Source: Catalimonadaceae bacterium JC749 (GTDB lineage Bacteria > Bacteroidota > Bacteroidia > Cytophagales > Cyclobacteriaceae). Taken from it: a stretch of DNA of 64,000 nt. Shown piece by piece: positions 24,764 to 33,471 of this stretch. A program made the translations under genes and the position numbers. The first letter of the stretch is position 1. Every line of letters starts with the position of its first letter. The DNA is taken from the NCBI GenBank assembly GCA_021730635.1, contig JAJNNC010000003.1, forward strand, positions 62,001-126,000, given 5' to 3'. The notes beneath the pieces are model-generated. The model was not told the origin of the DNA and made no database searches. It was given only the letters and a program-made list of their open reading frames with translations.

Positions 24764-26140
24764 TTAATCAGCTTCCTGCTTAACCCAATCGGGTGACAGG
24801 CTGACATACTTCATGGTTTTGGCCTCTTCTGGCCGGTCGTGATAATGGTAACTGTACACCACATGAATACGCCCATCCTTGCCTTCAATGATGGCAGGGT
24901 AATGACTTTGCGTCGCCTCTTCCCCCCGTGTATCCTGTTCCAGGTGTCTGATCCAGGGCCAGGTCTGACCTTCATCTTCTGAACGTGCTAATGCCAGGCT
25001 ATGGCGTCCTTCTTCCGTATCGTTGTACACTAGAAGCCAGTGTCCGTTTTGCAGGGTAACACCATCGAAACCAGCACCCGGGTTGGGCAGTGAGGTATCT
25101 CTGGGAATAGACCAGCTCCTGGCGCTATCCATCGAGGTCGTATACTGCATTCGATAAGGCGCCGGACCATTATCCCTGAGATAAGCCACCAGAGTGCCAT
25201 CGTTCTTCTTCAGAATTGTAGGTTGGATGCCAATACCCCCTATCACCGGGCTACTTACCTGCCAATGGTTGCCTCCGTCATCCGTAAAGGCAAAGATACT
25301 ACAGTCCAGCCCGTCCGAATAAAGGGGCACGATAATCCTGTTTCCCAACAAAAGAGGCTTGTTCTTTGTCTGCCACCCGATCCGACGGGAAAGCGGATAA
25401 CCCAGTTCCGCCGAAGTTTCCTGTCCGTTCTCCAGGATTCTACCGCTGCGCAGCATATTTTTTCCTGATGCCAGACTGTCCAGCTTGCGTTGGTAGGCTT
25501 CCCAGGCAGTGCGTTGATTTTTCACTTCCTCTGCCGGCAGTTGTGGGAAAATAGAATCTTCCAGGTACTGCTCATATTGTGCCATTTGTACATGTACGGA
25601 GGCTACAAAACGGTCGCCAGGCTGGATGCCTCTTTCCGTGGGGTCACCGGGTTTCAGGAGTACATCATCCTGCCAGCGCCATTCCGGGGCCATAGTATCT
25701 TCATAGTTTTCGCTGATCCGGTATTTGAGCAACGACGTTTCCCATTGGTTGGCCAAAACGGTGTACCACATCAGCCACAACTTTTGTTGCTGATCGACAA
25801 ACAGCATGGGATTGATGTCGGGAAAACCGGGCACATCAGCCATCAGAAAAGGAGCAGACCACTGCGATGCTCCTGCCCTCAGGCGTGCTCCCATAATGCG
25901 CACATCATCTGCCCAACGTTCTCCGGAGCCCTGAAACCAGGCTGCCAGCAGATCCCCGTTACGCAGCTCCACCAGGGTAGGGCCATGCACATGCTCATGC
26001 TGGGGTGGGAAAATAATCAGCTCTTCCTTCTCACCGCTCTGGGTTACCAGGGGGGATGTTTCCTTGCTTTGACTGCGACAGCTCCACAAGGTGGTGGCTA
26101 TAAAAAGTAGTACTGCATACTTCATCATTCGGCTATACAT
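24764..26140 (-). CDS. BNR-repeat sialidase-like lipoprotein (458 aa)
   Basis: The signal peptide ends in a lipobox L-W-S-C. The rest is a six-bladed-type beta-propeller of the BNR/neuraminidase class, with the N-terminal pattern P-T-L-V-E-L-R-N-G-D-L-L-A-A-W-F-Q-G-S-G-E and Asp-box-like turns T-D-D-G-G-N-H-W, S-M-D-S-A-R-S-W and S-E-D-E-G-Q-T-W. An insertion of about 90 residues (about 150-240) is helical. These predicted neuraminidases are not all active on sialic acid, so the substrate stays open. The start codon overlaps the stop of the propeller plus alpha/alpha-barrel gene by one base. Confidence 0.82.
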   Translation of the reverse strand: MYSRMMKYAVLLFIATTLWSCRSQSKETSPLVTQSGEKEELIIFPPQHEHVHGPTLVELRNGDLLAAWFQGSGERWADDVRIMGARLRAGASQWSAPFLMADVPGFPDINPMLFVDQQQKLWLMWYTVLANQWETSLLKYRISENYEDTMAPEWRWQDDVLLKPGDPTERGIQPGDRFVASVHVQMAQYEQYLEDSIFPQLPAEEVKNQRTAWEAYQRKLDSLASGKNMLRSGRILENGQETSAELGYPLSRRIGWQTKNKPLLLGNRIIVPLYSDGLDCSIFAFTDDGGNHWQVSSPVIGGIGIQPTILKKNDGTLVAYLRDNGPAPYRMQYTTSMDSARSWSIPRDTSLPNPGAGFDGVTLQNGHWLLVYNDTEEGRHSLALARSEDEGQTWPWIRHLEQDTRGEEATQSHYPAIIEGKDGRIHVVYSYHYHDRPEEAKTMKYVSLSPDWVKQEAD

Positions 26141-28302
26141 TATCCCTCGATCACTTGGTAATAACGCGCCATCCAGTAAGGCAACAGATATTCGGCACCG
26201 GTCAACTCATAACGCCCGTCGCTGCCGCCATCTAATTGAAAAGGATTGGCATTGAAACGAATAATGGGTCTTTCTGCCGCCGGCAAAAGTTCTTCCGTCA
26301 ATTGGTCACGAAAATTAGGCTCCAGGAAGGTCAGGTCCTTTCTATGAGAATTTTTGGTAGTATAACGAACCAGATCCATAGGATAGTCGCGCAAAAACCA
26401 GAGGGTAGCGGCCTGATCAAAAGAACCTTCCGTGCCTAAAGTGATGAGGTGCCAGAGGGCATTTCGCTCGGGCTTTTCTATCTCCCAATGATTCTGGATA
26501 GAGGCTTCGTATGCCTGCTGGAGTGTATCATTGAAGGCATGCCGGTGGATAACCCAATAGGTCAGGAAAGCCATCTCATCATCGGAATGATTCCATCCGC
26601 CCTCTCCCATATTATTGCCTTTATAGACATAACCGGGCGTAGATTTGATCTCTTCCATAGGAATCCGGATGTTGTCCAGATAGCCGTGTTCTTCCATCAT
26701 TTTGAAAGCTTCTTTTTTGTATATTTCTTTTCCGGTCAGGTCATACCCCAGTTGTAATCCTGCGATGAGGTGCAGGCTCCCCAAGCGGCGATCTCCTATA
26801 CTGCGTGGATACCAGTTGATGTAGTCCGGATGCCAGCGTCCCCAGAGGGTAGGCTCCCCATCCACATCTACGAAGTAATAGTCGTTTTCTATAATGTGGG
26901 TGAGGATGGCATCGATAAAATCGGCCACCCTGGTTTTTTCGGCTTCTGTCTGCGCCAGGAATTCATCCATGATGGAGGCCACATAGATATAAGCCACAAA
27001 CTCGTCGCTGCTGGTATGGCCTTTCCACTCCCACACCGGGTCGGGAGAATCCCGCCAGCGCTCCGCATCCGATACTTTGTATCCTTTGCGTTCGAAAGTA
27101 CGGGAGGGAAATCCTTTGAGCAGATTGATAGACAACAGTCTTTCGTAGGCTTCAAACGCTTCCCAGGCATGGCGTCTGGCTTTTTCTTCTCCTGTCACCG
27201 CGTACTTAAACGCCTGGCTGCCCAGATAAAAAGAGGTCCATAGCCCATCGTTGTCGGTGTCTATCATTTCAGCAGTCGTGATATCCCCGGGTGTCTTCAG
27301 TCGCAATTCTGCGATAAAGCCGTAGCGTATATGCCTTTGCCTTATCTTCTCTTCAAAATAAGCCGCCTTATCGGCCAGTGTATGCTTTGGGAAAGCTACC
27401 TTATTCAGGCCGGTAGCGGTCAGCAGGTACATATTGCCCTCGCTGTCGGCAGCCAGATCGATGACTTCATTCTGATCCAGCCAGCGCTGAGAAGCATAGT
27501 AGCGGAAGCGCCCTTCCGCCTTACGCATGAAAGCCCCTTGAGGCGTAGCCGCCCAAAGACCGTCCTTCGTCAAAGCCAATTGGGTGATTTGCGGAACAGG
27601 TACTTTGGCAACAAGGTCAAAGGTTTTTGTCCCGTCCAGGCATGAGATGCCGTAGTAGCCCTGCTCTGTGCCCAGGATAATTTCGTCGCCTCTGAAGGTC
27701 ATACTGCTCACCGCTTTCGTATCGTGGAGCGGATGAAGCTTATCGGCCTCCAGTCGGTACAGTTGTTGGTTAGTCAGCACATAAAACTGCCCGCGATGCA
27801 CCTGTATATCCAGTATCCCGGCTGAAGGATGTTTTAGCTTTTTCAAGGTGCCATCGGTATACAATCCCAGGGCCTTGGGGCCAGAAAGCAAAACATTGCC
27901 CTGATGATTGACGGCCAACTGGTCAAAATTAGAAGAAGGCAGTTGTCCATAAGGTTTACCGGCATGGGCATTGGTGAGAAACTGATCCGGATAGAGATAA
28001 TACAAATAGCCACTTTCTTCCTGTATACTAATATCCAGGGGTTGGCGGTCTGCCAGCGGCCGATAGCCAATATCGCTGACCAACTGCTGATCGATGAGAC
28101 GCAGCAGCCCTTTATCAGACAAGATGTGCACCACATCGTCGTAGTCTACGACTACCTTTTTCAATACGGCTCCTTGGATTTCGCTGGATAAAGTATATTT
28201 CACTGAGACAGGCTGCCGAAAGGGAAGGTCTGGATCAGCCATCAGAAAATGGGCTTGGAAGAAAATAAAAGAGAAAATCAGGCAAAGAATTTTCATGGAC
28301 AA
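26140..28302 (-). CDS. Secreted beta-propeller plus (alpha/alpha)-barrel protein, unclassified
   Basis: 720 residues with a signal peptide (ending L-M-A-D). Residues about 30-310 are repeated beta strands of about 40 residues each with patterns such as L-Y-R-L-E-A and G-L-W-A-A-T-P-Q-G, like a seven-bladed regulator-type propeller. Residues about 325-715 are helical with many aromatic and acidic residues (W-E-W-K-G-H-T-S-S-D-E, W-H-P-D-Y-I-N-W-Y-P, G-W-N-H-S-D-D-E-M-A), as expected of an (alpha/alpha)6 toroid, a fold common to glycosidases and polysaccharide lyases. I do not recognise a named family. Context makes a carbohydrate-active enzyme likely. Confidence 0.72.
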   Translation of the reverse strand: MSMKILCLIFSFIFFQAHFLMADPDLPFRQPVSVKYTLSSEIQGAVLKKVVVDYDDVVHILSDKGLLRLIDQQLVSDIGYRPLADRQPLDISIQEESGYLYYLYPDQFLTNAHAGKPYGQLPSSNFDQLAVNHQGNVLLSGPKALGLYTDGTLKKLKHPSAGILDIQVHRGQFYVLTNQQLYRLEADKLHPLHDTKAVSSMTFRGDEIILGTEQGYYGISCLDGTKTFDLVAKVPVPQITQLALTKDGLWAATPQGAFMRKAEGRFRYYASQRWLDQNEVIDLAADSEGNMYLLTATGLNKVAFPKHTLADKAAYFEEKIRQRHIRYGFIAELRLKTPGDITTAEMIDTDNDGLWTSFYLGSQAFKYAVTGEEKARRHAWEAFEAYERLLSINLLKGFPSRTFERKGYKVSDAERWRDSPDPVWEWKGHTSSDEFVAYIYVASIMDEFLAQTEAEKTRVADFIDAILTHIIENDYYFVDVDGEPTLWGRWHPDYINWYPRSIGDRRLGSLHLIAGLQLGYDLTGKEIYKKEAFKMMEEHGYLDNIRIPMEEIKSTPGYVYKGNNMGEGGWNHSDDEMAFLTYWVIHRHAFNDTLQQAYEASIQNHWEIEKPERNALWHLITLGTEGSFDQAATLWFLRDYPMDLVRYTTKNSHRKDLTFLEPNFRDQLTEELLPAAERPIIRFNANPFQLDGGSDGRYELTGAEYLLPYWMARYYQVIEG

Positions 28303-28332
28303 ACTTTGTTTGGATTACGATAATGTGAGTAT

Positions 28333-29409
28333 TTATTTCTTCAGGCGATCACGTCTTTTTTTAAGCTCCCGCCAGGTGGTCAGTTGGATATCATTGTCTT
28401 TCAGGTATTGTTTCAGGCGTGGATCCATCATTGCCAGCAGGTCTCCTTTTCTGGACAGCCCCGAATTGGAAATCTTAGCAAAAACTTCGGTAGGATCCGT
28501 ACAATGCACAATAATCATGGTGACGCCGGGCTGCATCTGCTCGAAGGTTTCTTTAAACTTTTGCACTTTCAGTTCATGAATATTGGCCTCATTCCTTTCT
28601 ACCCCTTCCGGAAGTTCCCAATCGCCACTGATGGTATGCAGATCGTCCAATACAGGCAATCCGGCTTTCCATGCTGTAGCGCCTACGGCTTCGGCTTTAC
28701 CGACTGCCTCCGGCAAAGGGACTTCCATCCCCACCTGATATTGACCCGCTTCCTTCAGTTGGCGGATGGCCTGCTCCCGGTAACCCTCTTTGAGCAAGGT
28801 ATTGTGTCCGCCGGGAATCATGACGGGAATATCATACTCAGTTCCTACTTTGATATACCTTTCCAGAAAGGCATCGGTAGCAAAGAGCGTTCCCATATGA
28901 GAGTCCAGATGGGTAGGCTGGTAACCCATTCTCAGGGCACGTTCTACCTGTTGCCGGATTTCCTGCTCTACTTCATCGGCTGTAGCGTGCTCTACTACCT
29001 GTTCTACAGTATGCCACAGGGCACCCTCCTCATCTACCAGGCCGGGCACTGCCGGAATACCACTCAGCGGTTCCCAACGATACTCTTTCCATTCCGAGGT
29101 AAGGGTCAGGTGTAAGCCCGCATCCGTTTCCGGATGGTCCTTCACATAGTTGATAAAGCTAGCTGCCCAGGGACAAGGCATCATGATACTCACCGAATTG
29201 GCAATGCCTTTTTCCATAGCCTGTATGGCCCCCTGGTTGGAGTCGTAAGACATGCCAGCGTCATCCACATGCATGATCAACAACTTTTGCCCCGCTTTCC
29301 AACCCAGTTTCTCCGCGTAAGTTTGCGCTTCAACTGTAAAGGGCAAGTAAAGCAGAGATAGAAGAAAGAGTATAATGCTTTGATTTTTTAGCCTATCTGA
29401 TATTATCAT
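28333..29409 (-). CDS. Secreted ChbG/HpnK-family (YdjC-like) deacetylase
   Basis: About 358 residues from the ATG at 29409, which gives a signal peptide ending T-V-E-A-Q. Family motifs are I-M-H-V-D-D-A-G-M (metal-binding Asp pair), A-G-L-H-L-T-L-T (His) and P-T-H-L-D-S-H-M-G (His pair). ChbG/HpnK enzymes deacetylate N-acetylated sugars such as chito-oligosaccharides. This one has a signal peptide, so it acts in the periplasm. With the NodB-type enzyme further on, it means two unrelated deacetylases in one locus. Confidence 0.85.
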   Translation of the reverse strand: MIISDRLKNQSIILFLLSLLYLPFTVEAQTYAEKLGWKAGQKLLIMHVDDAGMSYDSNQGAIQAMEKGIANSVSIMMPCPWAASFINYVKDHPETDAGLHLTLTSEWKEYRWEPLSGIPAVPGLVDEEGALWHTVEQVVEHATADEVEQEIRQQVERALRMGYQPTHLDSHMGTLFATDAFLERYIKVGTEYDIPVMIPGGHNTLLKEGYREQAIRQLKEAGQYQVGMEVPLPEAVGKAEAVGATAWKAGLPVLDDLHTISGDWELPEGVERNEANIHELKVQKFKETFEQMQPGVTMIIVHCTDPTEVFAKISNSGLSRKGDLLAMMDPRLKQYLKDNDIQLTTWRELKKRRDRLKK

Positions 29410-29569
29410 GAAGATTTTTTTTAAGAAGCTATGATCGTTATATTTCAAGCATTAGTTTACCATTAAACTAAACGCTATCAGGTTATCGATATCTTTTTCA
29501 TTGATTTGCCTCCGCTGACTTTTTTTGTCTACTCTATTTTCTGAATATATCATGGCCTCATAAAAAACC

Positions 29570-30868
29570 CTATTCTCCAAAAATAAACCGGGCTTGTGCC
29601 CCGGGAAGCGCATCATGTATATTCACAAGGATTAAGCTGAGGATCACAATAAGCAGGATCGCACTTACCCCCAGCTGCACATACCGTTGACGAAAAGAAA
29701 TCGGATTGACAGGCCAGACAGGTTTAGAAAAGCCCATGCCAATACCTGCTGCAATGATCAGTAGATTGGCCCAGTAAAGGTATTCTTTCAAACCGCCTCC
29801 CTGGAGCCAAAGGGCACCCATTACATTGCTTAACAGAATATACCAGGCCAGGTAAACGAACCACAAAAGCAAACCATCCTGGTTTCGCCAACGCTCCTGA
29901 TTGATAATTTTCTTCCGGTAATACCAGGCTAAAAAAACTCCTAACAGGATCAGGCTGCCGCCACTAAGCCCATATTCCAGCCGGACAAAAGCCTGAAGAT
30001 CCTCAACACCCAGATTTTCAGCTCTGCTAAGAAGCTTTTCATAGCCAAAGGCTTCTACGATGTTGGTAAAGGGCAGAAGAAATATCAGAAAAAACCAGCC
30101 CAGGCGATTAGCCATCAGGTCGGGGATGCCCTTTTCGGGCCATGATGCGGAAAAGACGCCGTAGGCCATCCCCAGTCCGCCAAAAAATCCCAGAGAGTAC
30201 TCCATCACGTTCCACCAGTTGAAATCTATGCCAGAAGTGTTACCCAGCACCTGCAGAAAATTACCGAAAGCAAAACCAAAGCCTGCTCCTAAGCCTGACA
30301 AAAGGGCTACCTTCAGGCTGCTGCCATATTGATGACGATAAGCATACCAGCCAAGCGCCAGGGCAGCGCCCAGACAGGCAGCCCAAAGCTCAGAACGTGG
30401 CGGTGTCATCAGCCATTCCAGCTGGTATATGAGTATCCCCCAAATCAGGTAAGCACCCGCTACCATTTGGGTAACCAGCGATGCCCAGTCCACCTTTTTC
30501 TCAGGAGTAGAAGCCAGGGAAAGCCCTGTGAGCCCTCCTCCTATAAAACCGTACAGCCCTCCGATGAGGAAGAGCGACAACAGACCATAGCTTACATTCA
30601 GCAGATCCTGGCTTCTGCCATAGCCGACCACCATGCCATAACTCATCATGCCTCCCACGCCCCAGCCGATGGCCCCCAGCGCTACGATGGCTGGAAGCCG
30701 GCGATACCAGTCCTGTCGCTGGCTCAGCACCAATACTGCCAGTACACCAATGCCCCCGGCCCAGGCAGCACCATGCTCATGGCCAAACTGCCCTCTGACC
30801 GCCCAGGCGGTTCCCAGGGCCATGGCTACCCATAGTAACTTCAGCATGAAGGGAGAAAATTTCATCAA
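29570..30868 (-). CDS. Multi-pass membrane protein of unknown function (432 aa)
   Basis: About eleven or twelve hydrophobic segments spread over the full length, with Gly-rich helices (I-G-W-G-V-G-G-M-M-S-Y-G and G-F-I-G-G-G-L-T-G-L). No transporter signature that I can name. It lies one base after the sialidase-like gene at 30869, so the two are translationally coupled. A role as inner-membrane carrier for a product of that enzyme is a reasonable guess only. Confidence 0.75.
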   Translation of the reverse strand: MMKFSPFMLKLLWVAMALGTAWAVRGQFGHEHGAAWAGGIGVLAVLVLSQRQDWYRRLPAIVALGAIGWGVGGMMSYGMVVGYGRSQDLLNVSYGLLSLFLIGGLYGFIGGGLTGLSLASTPEKKVDWASLVTQMVAGAYLIWGILIYQLEWLMTPPRSELWAACLGAALALGWYAYRHQYGSSLKVALLSGLGAGFGFAFGNFLQVLGNTSGIDFNWWNVMEYSLGFFGGLGMAYGVFSASWPEKGIPDLMANRLGWFFLIFLLPFTNIVEAFGYEKLLSRAENLGVEDLQAFVRLEYGLSGGSLILLGVFLAWYYRKKIINQERWRNQDGLLLWFVYLAWYILLSNVMGALWLQGGGLKEYLYWANLLIIAAGIGMGFSKPVWPVNPISFRQRYVQLGVSAILLIVILSLILVNIHDALPGAQARFIFGE

Positions 30869-31999
30869 TCAGCGGGATTCAAAAGCCAGAGAACTGGAAG
30901 GAATCTGCTCGCGGGTTCCCATCCAGACAGCAATCTTGTCTCTTTGCCAGGTATAGCTCACCGCGATGGTATCGCCAAAGCTGATAATGGCAGGATAAGA
31001 GAATTCGTCATCTTCCACCCCCTTTTCAATGTCCAGCATACGCGGCCATGTCCGTCCGTTGTCCTCCGACAGAGCAACAGAAAGCGGTGCCCTGGCACCC
31101 CAGTTTTCATTGTCACGGTTATAGGCCAGCGCCAGCGTGCCATCCGAAAACTTTGTCACATCAATGCCACTGTTAGGATTAGGTAAGTTCGTTTTGTAAA
31201 TGGGCGACCAGGTTTTGCCGTAATCTTCAGAATCGCTCCGGCAGATGACACCTGCTGAGCTCCGGATGAGCATATGCACCTGACCGGGTTCAGATTCCCA
31301 CAAGGTAGGCTGAATGACACCTTCTCCCGGAATCTCACTTCTGTCTATTGGCAGGTATTCGGATGCTTCCCAGGTTTTACCCTGATCCGTACTACGGTCT
31401 ACAAAAGTATTCCAGACCTCATTATCTTCATGAGAGGCTCCCGCCAGCCAGCTACCATCTGAAAGAATGATAGGTTTATTTCTGACAGGTCCCCTACCCC
31501 CCTGATCGCCCGCTACCAGTTCCTGTGATTCAGTCCAGGTCTTACCCCCATCGGCAGAAGTGATAAACCAGGTTTCCCAGTCATCTATTTCTTTGCCTAC
31601 TTTGTAGAACAAGAACACCTCTCCCTGCGCTGACTGAAAAAGCACAGGATTCCAATGAGGTTCTTCTCTGATTTTAGCCACTTCCTGAGGGTCGCTCCAT
31701 TGGCCTGGCCTGCCTTGGGAGAGCCAGATACCCACATCGTCATTTTTCTCATGCTGTCCGCCAAACCAGGCTACCAGAAACTGTCCGTTATCCAGTCGCA
31801 CCAAGGTAGAAGCATGACACTGCGGAAAAGGCTTGTCATCACCAAAGATAAAATCCTTGATGGGCAGAGTATTCATAGAATTCGTCTGAGATAAGGGTTG
31901 TGCCTGATTCTCTGGCTGTTTAGGTTGGTTGCATGCCGTCAAAAGACCGCCAAAAAAAATAGCGTGATATAAAATCCATTTCCATTGCATAGGTTTCAA
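30869..31999 (-). CDS. BNR-repeat sialidase-like lipoprotein with four Asp boxes (376 aa)
   Basis: The signal peptide ends with a lipobox L-L-T-A-C. The propeller carries four clear Asp boxes: S-A-D-G-G-K-T-W, S-T-D-Q-G-K-T-W, S-E-D-Y-G-K-T-W and S-E-D-N-G-R-T-W. The N-terminus has the pattern A-S-T-L-V-R-L-D-N-G-Q-F-L-V-A-W-F-G-G, as in the second sialidase-like protein at 24764, so the two are paralogous. An Arg triad typical of true sialidases cannot be confirmed by eye. It is probably a surface or periplasmic exo-glycosidase. Confidence 0.85.
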   Translation of the reverse strand: MKPMQWKWILYHAIFFGGLLTACNQPKQPENQAQPLSQTNSMNTLPIKDFIFGDDKPFPQCHASTLVRLDNGQFLVAWFGGQHEKNDDVGIWLSQGRPGQWSDPQEVAKIREEPHWNPVLFQSAQGEVFLFYKVGKEIDDWETWFITSADGGKTWTESQELVAGDQGGRGPVRNKPIILSDGSWLAGASHEDNEVWNTFVDRSTDQGKTWEASEYLPIDRSEIPGEGVIQPTLWESEPGQVHMLIRSSAGVICRSDSEDYGKTWSPIYKTNLPNPNSGIDVTKFSDGTLALAYNRDNENWGARAPLSVALSEDNGRTWPRMLDIEKGVEDDEFSYPAIISFGDTIAVSYTWQRDKIAVWMGTREQIPSSSLAFESR

Positions 32000-32005
32000 G
32001 TAGTT

Positions 32006-33382
32006 TTATTTTTCAGGTGTATCAGGAATTTTATTGATTAACATATTGGGTTTCCCCTTTCTTTTTTTCAGTTGAAAAGCATCGTACAACTCTCCGGTGG
32101 CGGTATAAGCCTGATATTGCAGCTCGTCGCCGCGGATGGTAATGATCTGAAAAAGCTGGGTATTGCTTGCCTTTCTATCCATCCAGGGATCATCAGAAAC
32201 TTCATACATTTTAGGCCCGGATACCGAAACCACATACATGGTGCCGGCCGCACCCGCTACCACCTGGCTCCCACTGGCTACATTGCTCACCATCCCCCTT
32301 CCGTAGGCATGGTCATGACCCTGTAAGACGATATCCACCCCATAGCGATCGATGATGGGTTTGAAATGCTGCCTGAGCTTGGGATTGTCTCTGTCGGGTT
32401 TGGTAGAATAAAAGGGATAGTGCAAGGTAAGGGCTGTCCAGGGCCGGGGGTCATGCTGAAGTACGGAGTCTAGCCACTGCACCTGTTTCTCCAGAAAATA
32501 GGGCGACTCATCAATTTGTTCGGCATCCAGCGATATGACTTTGAGGTTGGGAAAGTTGATCTGATAACAGGTTTCTTCCAGCCCCTTTGGTCCATTGCCT
32601 GGCAGGTTAAACTGGGGTTGCCACTGCGGAGAGAGCACAACACCTTTCCCATATTCGTGGTTGCCGGGGGTCATGATACTGGGAATGGTCGCATGAATGT
32701 AGGCACCGGCATGAAACCATTCTCCCCACTCTATATCCCGGTTGTGGCGGTTGATGAGGTCGCCGGCGTGCAACATAAAATCAATATCCGGCCATGTCCG
32801 ATAGGCTTCCCGGATCACCCGGGACCACATAGATTTCACCTCATTCTGAGCGTCTCCAAAATACAGAAAAGACAAGCCTTCCTTTTCAGGATCAGGCACG
32901 TCAAACTGAAACCATTCGCTCCAATGCGCGCCTTCACCTACCCGGTATACATACTTTTTACCCGGTACCAGTTGATCGATAGTCGCGGCGTGGTAATGAG
33001 CAACTACCGCCGGCTCATCTGGAGGGCACACCTTCAGAGAATCTGTGGTGGCCTGAATAGTACGAACCTGTTGCAGAAACTGAGGCCCATCTGTCGCTTC
33101 GGCTATTTCTACCAGCCCCAGTACTTTGGACGTATCGGTACGCCAATTCACCGCTATCGATGACAAAGGGTCTGCGGTCAGATTTACTATAATTCTGTCG
33201 GGAGTAGCGGAAGGAAAAAGCAGCTTGACATCCATTCCTAACCGCAAGGCCATGTCGTAGTCATAGGTGGGAGCGCCAGGGTCCAAAAAGGGAGAACCCG
33301 GTTGCCCCTGGACGACAGGAACCCATACACATAGAAATAATACAGTGAGAAAAGTAATCAATACGTGTTTCTGAAAAGCCAT
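32006..33382 (-). CDS. Secreted purple-acid-phosphatase-like metallophosphoesterase
   Basis: 458 residues with a signal peptide ending V-V-Q-G-Q. An N-terminal fibronectin-III-like domain (about 60-165; I-A-V-N-W-R-T-D and Y-V-Y-R-V-G) precedes the calcineurin-like domain. Metal-binding motifs in order are Y-F-G-D-A-Q, H-A-G-D-L-I, G-N-H-E-Y, L-H-Y-P-F and G-H-D-H-A-Y. This layout is that of bacterial purple acid phosphatases. It would release phosphate from phosphorylated substrates in the periplasm. It follows susD after a stem-loop and precedes the first sialidase-like gene by six bases. Confidence 0.9.
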   Translation of the reverse strand: MAFQKHVLITFLTVLFLCVWVPVVQGQPGSPFLDPGAPTYDYDMALRLGMDVKLLFPSATPDRIIVNLTADPLSSIAVNWRTDTSKVLGLVEIAEATDGPQFLQQVRTIQATTDSLKVCPPDEPAVVAHYHAATIDQLVPGKKYVYRVGEGAHWSEWFQFDVPDPEKEGLSFLYFGDAQNEVKSMWSRVIREAYRTWPDIDFMLHAGDLINRHNRDIEWGEWFHAGAYIHATIPSIMTPGNHEYGKGVVLSPQWQPQFNLPGNGPKGLEETCYQINFPNLKVISLDAEQIDESPYFLEKQVQWLDSVLQHDPRPWTALTLHYPFYSTKPDRDNPKLRQHFKPIIDRYGVDIVLQGHDHAYGRGMVSNVASGSQVVAGAAGTMYVVSVSGPKMYEVSDDPWMDRKASNTQLFQIITIRGDELQYQAYTATGELYDAFQLKKRKGKPNMLINKIPDTPEK

Positions 33383-33403
33383 GATTTTACGTGTTATAAC
33401 CAG

Positions 33404-33438
33404 CAGAGAAGTAAAAGGTAAAACTTTTTACTTCTCTG
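33404..33438 (-). promoter_or_regulatory. Perfect 13-bp stem-loop after susD
   Basis: CAGAGAAGTAAAA (33404-33416) and TTTTACTTCTCTG (33426-33438) are perfect complements around a nine-base loop. No U run follows on either strand, so it is not a plain intrinsic terminator. In the minus-strand transcript it lies 33 bases after the susD stop and 21 bases before the metallophosphoesterase start. It suits an mRNA-stabilising or partly terminating element that keeps susCD transcript above that of the downstream genes. Confidence 0.65.
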
Positions 33439-33471
33439 TGCCAGTCTTACATCATAAGATGGTTGATTCTC

